Of a stretch of 17,579 nucleotides of DNA, positions 1 to 6,960 are shown one piece after another. This DNA is from Prevotella sp. UBA2756. Lineage in GTDB: Bacteria; Bacteroidota; Bacteroidia; Bacteroidales; Bacteroidaceae. The stretch spans positions 1 through 17,579 of the forward strand of contig DEJE01000061.1 in the NCBI GenBank assembly GCA_002353205.1. Reading direction: 5' to 3'. The notes under the pieces were generated by a model. It was given only the letters and a program-made list of their open reading frames with translations, ran no database searches and was not told the origin of the DNA. Position 1 is the first letter of the stretch. Each line of letters begins with the position of its first letter. A program made the translations under genes and the position numbers.

Positions 1-94
1 AAAATATCTGCGGATTTTAGGATTTGCATATCCTTTCGTTTTCTTATTTGCCTGTTAGACGAAAGACATTCACAAAAAGTTGCATCACAACAAA

Positions 95-133
95 AAAAAC
101 TGTCTGCCCAGGCTATGGGAACAGGCAGTTTTT
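95..133. terminator. Bidirectional intrinsic terminator
   Basis: An A-run, the arm AAAACTGTCTGCCCA, a short loop GGCTA, and the arm TGGGAACAGGCAGTTTT followed by a T-rich tract make an imperfect stem with a two-base bulge. The A-run on one side and the T-run on the other let it work in both directions. It lies about 70 bases past the stop of the leftward outer-membrane gene and could also stop a rightward transcript from outside the window. Confidence 0.75.
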
Positions 134-200
134 TCTTTTTCCCCCTTCAAGAAAGCACGGATAGCAAGCTCTGTCACGGGGTAGAGGAGACCGATGAGCC

Positions 201-1391
201 TCAGAAAAGCCTCCGCGAGATGCGCAGGTTGATGACCGGGAAGACGGTCAGCGACTCGAAGAAGCTCACGTAGTCGCCCACCTTGCCCTTCACGTTCATC
301 TTCACAAGGTCGGTGCCGTAGCAGTCGACCTGAGGCGAGCCGCCCCAGAACATGAGTCCGGCCTCAAGCATGAAGCCGTATTTCTTGTCGCCCTTGGGTG
401 TGGCGTTGCCGTAGCCGAAGCCCAGATAAGGCTTGAAGCGGTTGGCCTTCACCGTGGCCTTTACCATGCAGTTCTCGTCGGGCACGAGGAAATAGTCGCC
501 CAGGTGAACACCCATCTTACCGTAGCGCGACATGTAGGTGTGCATCATGTCGGCCATCTCCGTCGGGATATAGTAGGGTATGCCGTTGTGCTCGAAGAGC
601 AGCACGTCGTTGAAGGGATTCCACGGGTCGTCGTAGGCCGTCATCACCTTGTCGTACAGACGGTTGTACATGTCTACCGAATAGAGCGCGGCAATGTCTT
701 CCTGGCGGTTGTAGGTCCTGGCAATGTCGGTCGAGCCGTAGTAGAAACCACCCGTGAAGAACCATTTCTTGTTGCGGAAGGGGAACACGTCGACGAGCAG
801 CTTCACATTATTATATACAGGCCGACCGATCATGTCGACCGATGTGCCCACCTCGCGGCCCGTGATCTGCTCGAACAACTTGCTCAGCTTCTCAAACTTC
901 GTCTCTATCCTGTTTCCCTGCTTGTCGTATTTGGGGTCTTCTTCGGCGATAGACAGGCCGAAGTTCATGGTGTGCTTGACGCTCGGCATGAAGGCATAGC
1001 CGGCACGCACGCGCACATAGTCGCCCACGGGCATGGCCAGGTCGATGCCCACGCCCGTCGTTCCGAGCGTCAGGGCAACATCAAGATGGTTCAGCATGTT
1101 CTTGTCGAGCGAAGGCACGTCGTCTTTGTCGAGCAATTTCCGAGGATCTTGCACGTCGAGATGCACGTCGTTCGACTTCACGAAATGCAGTTGCACGGTG
1201 TCCGTCTCTTCTGTCTGAGCACATGCAGGTGCGGCAGAGAGCATCATGAGTGCCGCAGCCAGCGCACCCACGCACCTCCGTACCCCCGTACCTTCGTACC
1301 TCCGTACCTTCGTACCTCCGTACCTCCGTACCTTCGTACCTTCGTACCCTCGTACCCTCGTACCTGTGTACCTTCGTATAATCATTTTCAT
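201..1391 (-). CDS. Probable outer-membrane beta-barrel protein with octamer-repeat-encoded signal peptide
   Basis: The 396-residue product is not assigned to a named family. Residues 1-40 are a very basic stretch made of an 8-residue repeat (RYEGTKVR-like) encoded by 8-bp tandem repeats. A hydrophobic core follows (about 41-56, VGALAAALMMLSAAP) and then a likely cleavage site near ACA-QT (about 58-60), so it should be exported. The body has alternating aromatic and polar segments (WFFTGGFYYG, PYLGFGYGN, YGFMLEAGLMFWGG) and ends in Phe, as outer-membrane barrels do. I chose the start at 1391 because a TACCTTTG promoter box lies only 27-34 bases upstream and a purine-rich AGAAGAAAGAAG precedes the ATG. 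Internal Met49 or Met50 as start would leave too short a signal peptide. The gene is monocistronic, between its own promoter and a terminator. Function is unknown; barrel topology is inferred. Confidence 0.8.
   Translation of the reverse strand: MKMIIRRYTGTRVRGYEGTKVRRYGGTKVRRYEGTGVRRCVGALAAALMMLSAAPACAQTEETDTVQLHFVKSNDVHLDVQDPRKLLDKDDVPSLDKNMLNHLDVALTLGTTGVGIDLAMPVGDYVRVRAGYAFMPSVKHTMNFGLSIAEEDPKYDKQGNRIETKFEKLSKLFEQITGREVGTSVDMIGRPVYNNVKLLVDVFPFRNKKWFFTGGFYYGSTDIARTYNRQEDIAALYSVDMYNRLYDKVMTAYDDPWNPFNDVLLFEHNGIPYYIPTEMADMMHTYMSRYGKMGVHLGDYFLVPDENCMVKATVKANRFKPYLGFGYGNATPKGDKKYGFMLEAGLMFWGGSPQVDCYGTDLVKMNVKGKVGDYVSFFESLTVFPVINLRISRRLF
1271..1374. repeat. Octamer tandem repeat, consensus CGTACCTY, about 13 copies, inside a coding region
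   Basis: Thirteen consecutive 8-bp units run from CGCACCTC through CGTACCCC, CGTACCTT, CGTACCTC and CGTACCCT to CGTACCTG and TGTACCTT. Units differ mainly in the last two bases. Eight is not a multiple of three, so the array reads as a 24-bp, 8-residue period in all three frames with no stop codon. It lies between the start codon and the hydrophobic core of the signal peptide of the leftward gene. Confidence 0.95.
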
Positions 1392-1417
1392 CTTCTTTCT
1401 TCTTCTAGTTCGAGCTG

Positions 1418-1425
1418 CAAAGGTA
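1418..1425 (-). promoter_or_regulatory. Promoter -7 box (TACCTTTG) of the outer-membrane protein gene
   Basis: On the minus strand this reads TACCTTTG, a match to the Bacteroidetes TAnnTTTG box, followed by a leader of about 23 bases to the ATG at 1391. No clear TTTG at the -33 distance was found. Confidence 0.65.
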
Positions 1426-1596
1426 AGTCAAAAATATCAAATCAGCAAGCAATCGCCAGAAAAGTTAAGCATTTATCACATTTCGCAACACGACAGCTCG
1501 TTCCTGAAAAGGCTGTGGCGGGCAAAATCTCAGGTCGGAATCAGGAAAGTATTGCTAAAAGATAATAAAGTATCACTTTATTAAACATAAAATGCT

Positions 1597-1604
1597 TAAC
1601 TTTG
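1597..1604 (+). promoter_or_regulatory. Promoter -7 box (TAACTTTG) of cellobiose phosphorylase
   Basis: TAACTTTG matches TAnnTTTG and would start transcription near 1611, about 30 bases before the ATG at 1640. An upstream in-frame ATG at 1592 would lie inside this promoter, so it cannot be the translation start. Confidence 0.7.
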
Positions 1605-1639
1605 CAACGAAAACGAAGCAAAATAACATAATAATAGCA

Positions 1640-4126
1640 ATGAGTATGGAAAACAAGATTTACGGACACTTCGATGACGCCCACCGCGAGTACGTCATCA
1701 CCGACCCCAAGACACCGTGGCCCTGGATCAACTATCTGGGCAACGAGGACTTCTTCTCACTCATCTCCAACACTGCCGGAGGCTATGCCTTCTTCAAGGA
1801 TGCCAAGTTCCGACGCATCACGCGCTACCGCTACAACGGCGTGCCGATGGACAACGGCGGACGCTACTTCTACATCAACGACAACGGAACTGTGTGGAAC
1901 CCCGGATGGAAACCCTGCAAAACGCAGCTCGACACCTACGAGTGCCGTCACGGCATGAGCTACACGCGCATCACGGGCAGCAAGAACGGCGTCGAAGCCT
2001 CTGTGCTCTTCTTCGTTCCGCTGAAGAAATGGTGCGAAGTGCAGAAGCTCACGCTGAAGAACACCACTGCCGACGTGAAACGCCTGAAGCTGTTCTCCTT
2101 TGCCGAATGGTGTCTGTGGAATGCTGCCACCGACATGGAGAACTTCCAGCGCAACTTCTCTACCGGCGAAGTAGAGATCGACGGCTCCACCATCTACCAC
2201 AAAACGGAGTACAAGGAGCGCCGCAACCACTTCGCTTTCTACCATGTCAACACTCCCGTTCAGGGATTCGACACCGACAGGGAGTCGTTCGTCGGACTCT
2301 ACAACGAGTTCGCCAACCCCGATGTGGTAATGGCCGGACAGCCGAAGAACTCCGTCGCTCACGGATGGAGCCCCATTGCATCGCACTATATCGAAGTGGA
2401 ACTGCAGCCAGGCGAAGAGAAGGACTTCGTCTTCCTGCTCGGATACGTGGAGATGCCGCAAGAAGAGAAATATGCTGAAGCCTCCGAAGGGCTCATCACT
2501 TCGCTCGGAAAGCTCGACCATACTATTATAAATAAGGTGAAGGCGCGCCAGCTGATTGAAGAGTTCAGCACCGTGGAGAAAGTGGATGCTGCCTTCAGAG
2601 AGCTGTGCGACTACTGGGACGACCTCCTCGACCGCTACAGCGTGAAGAGCGGAAACGAACAGCTCGACCGCATGGTGAACATCTGGAACCAGTACCAGTG
2701 CATGGTGACGTTCAACTTCTCGCGCTCGGCCAGCTTCTTCGAGAGCGGCATCGGACGCGGAATGGGCTTCCGCGACAGCAACCAGGATCTCGTCGGCTTC
2801 GTACATCAGATTCCTTCACGTGCACGACAGCGCATCATCGACATTGCTTCGACGCAGTTCCCCGACGGAGGATGCTACCACCAGTACCAGCCGCTCACCA
2901 AGCGCGGCAACAACGACATCGGTGGCGGATTCAACGACGACCCCATGTGGCTCATCTTCGGCACCGTGGCCTACCTCAAGGAGACGGGCGACTTCTCCAT
3001 CCTCGACGAACAGGTGCCCTGGGACAACGAGCCCGGCACCGAGGTCAGCCTCTTTGAGCACCTCCGCATCTCGTTCAACCACGTCGTGGAAAACCTCGGA
3101 CCGCACCGCCTGCCGCTCATCGGGCGCGCCGACTGGAACGACTGTCTGAACCTGAACTGCTTCTCGTGGGATCCGAACGAGAGCTTCCAGACCACCGAAA
3201 ACAAGACCGAAGGCTCGAAGGCCGAGTCGCTCATGATTGCCGGACTGTTCGTCGTCTGCGGTAAGGACTACGTGGAACTGTGCCGCGAGCTGGGCAAAGA
3301 AGACGAAGCCGCACGCGCCGAGAAGGAGGTCGACGCCATGATAGAGGCCGTGAAGCAGCACGGCTGGGACGGCGAATGGTACCTACGCGCCTACGATTTC
3401 TACGGCAACAAGATCGGTTCGCACGAGAACGAGGAAGGCAAGATATTCATCGAGAGCCAGGGATGGTGCACCATGGCAGGCATCGGCAAAGAGGATGGCA
3501 TGGTAGACAAGGCGCTCGACAGCACCAAGAAGTACCTCGACTCCGAGCACGGCATCGTGCTCAACAACCCGGCCTTCACGCGTTACTACGTCGAGATGGG
3601 CGAAATCTCGAGCTACCCCGCCGGTTACAAGGAGAACGCAGGCATCTTCTGCCACAACAACCCGTGGGTCATCATCGGCGAAACTGTCGTCGGCAGAGGC
3701 AACGACGCTTGGGAACACTACGCCAAGATATGCCCCGCCTTCATCAAGGACCAGACACTGCACAAAGTGGAGCCCTACGTCTACTCGCAGATGGTGGCCG
3801 GTAAGGACGCGGCCCGTCCCGGCGAAGGCAAGAACAGCTGGCTCACAGGCACCGCAGCATGGAACTGGTACACCATCACGCAGTTCATCCTCGGCATCAA
3901 ACCCACCTACAACGGACTGCTCATCGACCCCTGCGTGCCGCAGACAGCGCGCGAGTACACCGTCTGCCGCAAGTTCCGCGGAGCGGAGTATGTCATCACG
4001 GTGAAGAACCCCGACGGCGTTCAGAAAGGCGTGAAGAGCATCACCTGCGACGGCAAGCCCATCGATGGCAACATCGTGCCCGCCGCTGAGGGCAAGCACA
4101 CCGTGGAAGTGGTCATGGGGAATTAA
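1640..4126 (+). CDS. Cellobiose phosphorylase, glycoside hydrolase family 94
   Basis: The 828-residue enzyme should reversibly split cellobiose with phosphate into glucose 1-phosphate and glucose in the cytoplasm (EC 2.4.1.20), saving ATP compared with hydrolysis. It resembles clostridial cellobiose phosphorylase over its full length: the start (FDDAHREYVITDPKTPWPWI), NTAGGYAFFKDA, RRITRYRYNGVP, ESGIGRGMGFRDSNQD, QYQPLTKRGNNDIGGGF, GRADWNDCLNLNCFSWD and the end EVVMG. The DWND motif (residues 498-501) carries the family's catalytic acid Asp. The length is normal for GH94 and there is no signal peptide. The start is set at 1640 by the promoter; Met at 1646 is possible. The gene stands alone between its own promoter and a terminator, with no transporter or beta-glucosidase beside it. 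Cellodextrin phosphorylase is less likely because the match to cellobiose phosphorylases is so close. Confidence 0.95.
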   Translation: MSMENKIYGHFDDAHREYVITDPKTPWPWINYLGNEDFFSLISNTAGGYAFFKDAKFRRITRYRYNGVPMDNGGRYFYINDNGTVWNPGWKPCKTQLDTYECRHGMSYTRITGSKNGVEASVLFFVPLKKWCEVQKLTLKNTTADVKRLKLFSFAEWCLWNAATDMENFQRNFSTGEVEIDGSTIYHKTEYKERRNHFAFYHVNTPVQGFDTDRESFVGLYNEFANPDVVMAGQPKNSVAHGWSPIASHYIEVELQPGEEKDFVFLLGYVEMPQEEKYAEASEGLITSLGKLDHTIINKVKARQLIEEFSTVEKVDAAFRELCDYWDDLLDRYSVKSGNEQLDRMVNIWNQYQCMVTFNFSRSASFFESGIGRGMGFRDSNQDLVGFVHQIPSRARQRIIDIASTQFPDGGCYHQYQPLTKRGNNDIGGGFNDDPMWLIFGTVAYLKETGDFSILDEQVPWDNEPGTEVSLFEHLRISFNHVVENLGPHRLPLIGRADWNDCLNLNCFSWDPNESFQTTENKTEGSKAESLMIAGLFVVCGKDYVELCRELGKEDEAARAEKEVDAMIEAVKQHGWDGEWYLRAYDFYGNKIGSHENEEGKIFIESQGWCTMAGIGKEDGMVDKALDSTKKYLDSEHGIVLNNPAFTRYYVEMGEISSYPAGYKENAGIFCHNNPWVIIGETVVGRGNDAWEHYAKICPAFIKDQTLHKVEPYVYSQMVAGKDAARPGEGKNSWLTGTAAWNWYTITQFILGIKPTYNGLLIDPCVPQTAREYTVCRKFRGAEYVITVKNPDGVQKGVKSITCDGKPIDGNIVPAAEGKHTVEVVMGN

Positions 4127-4154
4127 GAGGTAAGAAGTAAGATTTAAGAATTAA

Positions 4155-4192
4155 AAAAGCAGGGAAGCGGCCATCGCCACTTCCCTGCTTTT
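4155..4192. terminator. Intrinsic terminator after cellobiose phosphorylase
   Basis: A perfect 13-bp stem AAAAGCAGGGAAG / CTTCCCTGCTTTT (4155-4167 with 4180-4192) has three further GC pairs inside and a four-base loop. It begins 28 bases past the stop codon. A-runs and T-runs on both sides make it usable from either strand. Confidence 0.9.
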
Positions 4193-4201
4193 CTTGTTCG
4201 A

Positions 4202-4230
4202 CCTCCCCTCGGGGAGGCAGGGAGGGGCGG
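4202..4230. repeat. Single arm of the GC-rich inverted element
   Basis: CCTCCCCTCGGGGAGG (a 16-bp palindrome) followed by CAGGGAGGGGCGG matches the right arm of the paired element at 14088-14132. It sits exactly where the leftward leucine-rich-repeat gene loses its similarity, so it may mark the breakpoint of a deletion. Confidence 0.75.
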
Positions 4231-4478
4231 TGGCAGCCGTGAAGTACTCAATGCCTTTCAGGTTGGCAATGCCCTTTCCCTGTACATTGATGAGTTTCTT
4301 CGCCGCCTCCGTGGTGCTGAGGGTGCCGTCGCCGGTCGGTGTCGCAGCTGGAGACCCATGTGCGGAAGGCCTCGTCGGGGAAGTTGGTGGCGTTGATGGC
4401 TACCTGTGCGCGCACGCTGGCACCCGTCCCTGCCAGCATAAGCAGGATGGATGAGATGAGTAGTTGTTTCGTTTTCAT
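4231..4478 (-). pseudogene. 5' remnant of a secreted leucine-rich-repeat protein
   Basis: From an ATG at 4478 (or 4484) the minus strand encodes a good signal peptide (MKTKQLLISSILLMLAGTG, with VRAQ at the cleavage region) and the lead-in INATNFPDEAFRTWVSS, typical of Prevotella and Bacteroides leucine-rich-repeat surface proteins. In the next phrase, expected DTDGDGTLSTTEAAK, an extra G:C pair at 4334-4335 shifts the frame. The similarity continues in the other frame (LSTTEAAKKLINVQGKG, then IANLKGIEYFTA) and stops at the GC-rich element. The repeats themselves are missing. The promoter and leader look intact, so a truncated message could still be made. The frameshift and truncation are seen directly; the family is recognised from memory. 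Confidence 0.8.
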
Positions 4479-4571
4479 ATACATAGTGTTGTTAATGTGA
4501 TGAATAATTCGGTTTTTGTGCAGACCCAACCGATAAAAACCGTTGTTTTCCTTAGTTAGCTGCATTCGATG

Positions 4572-4579
4572 CAAAGATA
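4572..4579 (-). promoter_or_regulatory. Promoter -7 box (TATCTTTG) of the broken leucine-rich-repeat gene
   Basis: The minus strand reads TATCTTTG, giving a leader of about 90 bases before the ATG at 4478 or 4484. The promoter has outlived the gene. Confidence 0.55.
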
Positions 4580-4649
4580 CAAAATAAATCGTTAACTCGT
4601 GTTATTCTATCTTAAAGAATCTTAAACAGTGCGATTTTTTATTCAGGAA

Positions 4650-4730
4650 CCCCCTCCAAACCTCCCCGAGGGGAGGCTTTCTAAGAACCAAGGCTATACT
4701 CTCTCCCCCTCGGGGGAGACGGAGGGGGGC
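4650..4730. repeat. GC-rich inverted-repeat element, paired arms
   Basis: Left arm CCCCCTCCAAACCTCCCCGA... (4650-4676) and right arm CTCCCCCTCGGGGGAG... (4703-4729) are imperfect inverted copies, separated by about 26 bases of ordinary sequence. Each arm contains its own 16-bp palindrome (CCTCCCCGAGGGGAGG and CTCCCCCTCGGGGGAG). The architecture equals that of the element at 14019-14132. It encodes nothing and is best described as a small non-autonomous or REP-like dispersed element. Confidence 0.85.
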
Positions 4731-4861
4731 CTCTTCTTCACTTTGTCAATAATTTTAACCGATAATTTTTGCAGAGATTTTTAATCGTTTTAGAGAGACG
4801 AATGGTTCTGAAACGGTAAAAGAATTGAACAAAATCGTGGATTTTTTCGTTCTGATTTTTA

Positions 4862-4971
4862 AAATGAGCCATTTTACACTCCGAAATGATGCATTCTGCG
4901 CTTCAAAATGACGCATTCTGCAACGCAAAATGGCCCATTCTGGAGTTCAGAATGAGCCATTTTGGAAACGG
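4862..4971. repeat. Five direct 22-bp repeats, each with a near-palindromic core ATGnnnCAT
   Basis: Units start at 4862, 4884, 4906, 4928 and 4950, each exactly 22 bp. Each holds the dyad AAATGnnnCATTYT (for example AAATGAGCCATTTT) followed by eight more variable bases. The strict spacing, two helical turns, puts every dyad on the same face of DNA. No gene is seen in the surrounding stretch 4731-5111; the ORFs there only translate the repeats. The nearest gene is the MmcQ-like CDS, whose 3' end lies about 140 bases to the right. Confidence 0.9.
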
Positions 4972-5111
4972 TGGAAATGTAAAGAAAAGACAAGACGCTC
5001 GTTTTCAGTGCGTTGCAACTTCCGCGAGAATCGCTCAAATCCGCCCGTGGGATTTTAATTTCAGAATTTTGCAGCCACAGAGCGCTAAAATGAGGGTTTT
5101 GTAAGGATAAT

Positions 5112-5480
5112 TCAGTGATGTCCTTCTGTCCTTTTCTTGCTTTTGCTGTATTTCGCCTTGACAATCTCGTAGGAGTTGCGGGTCAGGAGCTTCAGTAGTT
5201 CATCGGGAGCCGCAGCAGGATCGACACCTATCCAGTGCCTGGGCGACTCGTTGTACGGATTGCCGATACAATCATACTGCACCTTCAACTCCTCAATACG
5301 CTCTGGCTGGCATTTCAGCGAGATGACTGAGAAGTCATTGCAGTCGAAGAATGAGAACATGTGTCCTGAGACGTAAAACACCAATACGCCCTCTCCGCTC
5401 TTGAATTTCTGGAACGGCAGTTTTTCTTCTATGTCGTCACCCAATGACAGGCAATAGTCGCGATAGTCTTCTATGTTCAT
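5112..5480 (-). CDS. MmcQ/YjbR family protein
   Basis: The 122-residue product has the normal length and motif order of the MmcQ/YjbR (DUF419) family: the start MNIEDYRDYCLSLGD, KLPFQKFKS, VFYVSGHMFSFFD, ISLKCQPERIEEL, the central YNESPRHWIGVD and an end resembling the family's C-terminal helix (LLKLLTRNSYEIVKAKY). The fold is CyaY-like; members are often called DNA-binding, but a precise role is not established. The basic tail SKSKKRTEGHH is variable. It lies 108 bases downstream of the esterase gene on the same strand and may be co-transcribed. No separate promoter box was found. Confidence 0.88.
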   Translation of the reverse strand: MNIEDYRDYCLSLGDDIEEKLPFQKFKSGEGVLVFYVSGHMFSFFDCNDFSVISLKCQPERIEELKVQYDCIGNPYNESPRHWIGVDPAAAPDELLKLLTRNSYEIVKAKYSKSKKRTEGHH

Positions 5481-5588
5481 AGGGCTTTGATCAATTTCTC
5501 TGTCTGTATTGTTAATACTTGGTTCTTTTCTGTGAAAAACGAATCATTTCGGGCTGCAACAGTCGTAAGAAAAGCAGCGACTGAAATG

Positions 5589-6308
5589 TCACTTCTCGGG
5601 ACTGTTGACGATTTTGTTAATGCACCACGCAAAACCCTTGGCGGTGCGGCGGGCACCATCCACGAAATGATTGCCCGTGTTCCATTCCAATGTCGTGTTG
5701 TCGGGGCCGAGGACTTGCTTCAGGTGCTCATGCTCCCAGCGCATGTTGTCGCCCACCTGTGCGAAGGCCTTGTTACGGGTATGCTCCTCGCGGTCGCCAA
5801 GGCTGAGATAGACGTAGCGCGCATAGACGGCGTGGACATCCGAGAAGCCGCACCAAGCATCTATCCACAACGACGGTGACACGGCTGCCACAGCCTCGAA
5901 ACACTCAGCCTTCGATGCTGCCCAGCGCGCAAACAGTCCGCCTAACGAATAACCGCCCAGAACGACCGGCAGATGGCCGAACCGCTCCTGTAAATAAGGA
6001 ATAAGGCTTTGGGTGATATCATCCAGCGTATCGAAGGCATGTTCACCCACGGCCTGACGCTTCGACACGGCACGGTCGTGCCACGGCGTGAGTTCCACCT
6101 CCCAGTCGCTGATGGCAATGGCCGCCATGACGAACGATGCTTTTTGTCGGACGGGATTCGCCGCAATCATTTCCCGAATCATCGCCACCTCACTGTCGAT
6201 GCTCTCCCGCTCCTGTGCGCCTAATGTCTGAATGAGCAACACCTGCGGTTCACAGCTTTCGTTATACAGCAGGCACTCGCGTCCACTGATTTCTATAGTC
6301 TGTTTCAT
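5589..6308 (-). CDS. Alpha/beta hydrolase, putative esterase
   Basis: This 239-residue cytoplasmic protein has no signal peptide. The nucleophile elbow GGYSLGG places the catalytic Ser at 121. SPSLWID (144-150), LSLGDREEHTRN (about 169-179, probable acid residue) and TGNHF with His214 near the end follow the usual order of the putative esterase family that includes enterochelin- and acyl-esterase-like enzymes. The substrate cannot be told. The start follows a TATTTTTG box so closely that the leader would be only a few bases, which suggests a nearly leaderless message. An acetyltransferase remnant lies directly upstream on the same strand. Confidence 0.85.
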   Translation of the reverse strand: MKQTIEISGRECLLYNESCEPQVLLIQTLGAQERESIDSEVAMIREMIAANPVRQKASFVMAAIAISDWEVELTPWHDRAVSKRQAVGEHAFDTLDDITQSLIPYLQERFGHLPVVLGGYSLGGLFARWAASKAECFEAVAAVSPSLWIDAWCGFSDVHAVYARYVYLSLGDREEHTRNKAFAQVGDNMRWEHEHLKQVLGPDNTTLEWNTGNHFVDGARRTAKGFAWCINKIVNSPEK

Positions 6309-6316
6309 ATTCGTTG

Positions 6317-6324
6317 CAAAAATA
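6317..6324 (-). promoter_or_regulatory. Promoter -7 box (TATTTTTG) of the esterase gene
   Basis: The minus strand reads TATTTTTG, and the ATG at 6308 begins only eight bases after the box. It lies just past the stop codon of the acetyltransferase remnant. Confidence 0.5.
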
Positions 6325-6329
6325 CAATT

Positions 6330-6456
6330 TTATTTTGAAAATGACAAATGTATGATATCCTTCATGAAGCTGAATCCGAGAACGGAGTAGAGTAGGTGCC
6401 CGGTCTCTGAGCTTTCGAGGTAGATTTTCTTGATGCCACGGGAGAATGCTGCACCT
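6330..6456 (-). pseudogene. C-terminal remnant of a GNAT acetyltransferase
   Basis: The minus strand holds about 42 codons that read TGAAFSRGIKKIYLESSE and then TGHLLYSVLGFSFMKDIIHL before a stop at 6330. This is the C-terminal motif of GNAT-family acetyltransferases (RGI.KIYLESSE, LY..LGF). It has no start and no acetyl-CoA-binding segment, and is cut off at the perfect palindrome at 6457-6484. The reading is direct; the family call rests on the LY-x-x-LGF motif. It is probably a deletion remnant. Confidence 0.7.
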
Positions 6457-6484
6457 GTTCAGCCGAATTTAAATTCGGCTGAAC
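6457..6484. repeat. Perfect 28-bp palindrome
   Basis: GTTCAGCCGAATTT followed by its exact reverse complement, centred between 6470 and 6471, with no mismatch. There is no T-run on either side, so it is not a standard terminator. It marks the edge of the acetyltransferase remnant and lies about 46 bases upstream of the rightward promoter box at 6530. Confidence 0.95.
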
Positions 6485-6529
6485 GGAGTTAATCTTCGAA
6501 AATCGCTTCTTCGTTACAAGTTTTTTTCG

Positions 6530-6537
6530 TAACTTTG
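6530..6537 (+). promoter_or_regulatory. Promoter -7 box (TAACTTTG) of the macrodomain-like gene
   Basis: TAACTTTG is followed by about 21 bases to the ATG at 6559. It probably drives the macrodomain-like, small-ORF and Nudix genes together. Confidence 0.65.
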
Positions 6538-6558
6538 TCCACCAAATAGCTATTGTTT

Positions 6559-6960
6559 ATGAATAAGAAGATTACACCAGAATTGTTGCCAGGCAAGCGT
6601 ACTACGCCCGAGCGTATCACATCGCTGGAACCGAACGAGATTTTCGTTTTCGGCAGTAACTTGGCAGGAATGCACGGCGGTGGTGCGGCTTACATCGCTT
6701 ACCGCAAGTTTGGGGCTATCATGGGGCAGGGCGTTGGGCTGCAAGGTCAGAGCTATGCCATCCCCACGATGCAGGGTGGAGTAGAGACCATCCGTCCGTA
6801 TGTGGACGAGTTCATACAGTTCGCCAAGCAGCACCCGGAACTGACGTTCCTCGTCACCCGCATCGGCTGCGGTATCGCTGGATTCACAGACGATGAAATA
6901 TCTCCGCTGTTCGAGCAGGCGCATGGAGTAGAGAATATCGTGCTGCCTCCGAATTGGTAA
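6559..6960 (+). CDS. Conserved macrodomain-like protein (A1S_2505 type)
   Basis: The product has 133 residues and no signal peptide. Its motifs are EIFVFGSNLAGMHGGGAA (about 27-44), GQGVGLQGQSYAIPT (56-70), FLVTRIGCGIAGF (97-109) and the end VENIVLPPNW. They match a family known to me from phage-related proteins of the A1S_2505 type. The Gly-rich FGSNLAG.HGGGAA segment recalls the ADP-ribose-binding loop of macrodomains, but that link is inference. I chose the ATG at 6559; a TTG two codons upstream is also in frame but less likely. A small ORF overlaps the stop and a Nudix hydrolase follows, fitting nucleotide or ADP-ribose metabolism. Confidence 0.75.
   Translation: MNKKITPELLPGKRTTPERITSLEPNEIFVFGSNLAGMHGGGAAYIAYRKFGAIMGQGVGLQGQSYAIPTMQGGVETIRPYVDEFIQFAKQHPELTFLVTRIGCGIAGFTDDEISPLFEQAHGVENIVLPPNW

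Noticed and set aside
504..1565. Long rightward ORF opposite the outer-membrane gene
   Set aside because: It is antisense to a well-supported leftward gene, rich in His, Arg and Val as antisense frames often are, and runs through the octamer array. No family motif is visible.
1592..1639. Extended start of cellobiose phosphorylase at 1592
   Set aside because: The extra 16 codons overlap the promoter box at 1597-1604, and the known family begins at the later Met.
4862..4971. CRISPR array
   Set aside because: The 22-bp units have only about eight variable bases each, no spacers of normal length, and there are no cas genes.
4874..5164. Leftward 96-residue ORF
   Set aside because: It mostly translates the 22-bp repeats and overlaps the end of the MmcQ-like gene; no independent coding evidence.
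5477..5659. Leftward 60-residue ORF ending in ATGA overlap with the MmcQ-like start
   Set aside because: Its first half is a shadow of the esterase gene in another frame. The ATGA overlap is suggestive, but there is no start in the free interval.
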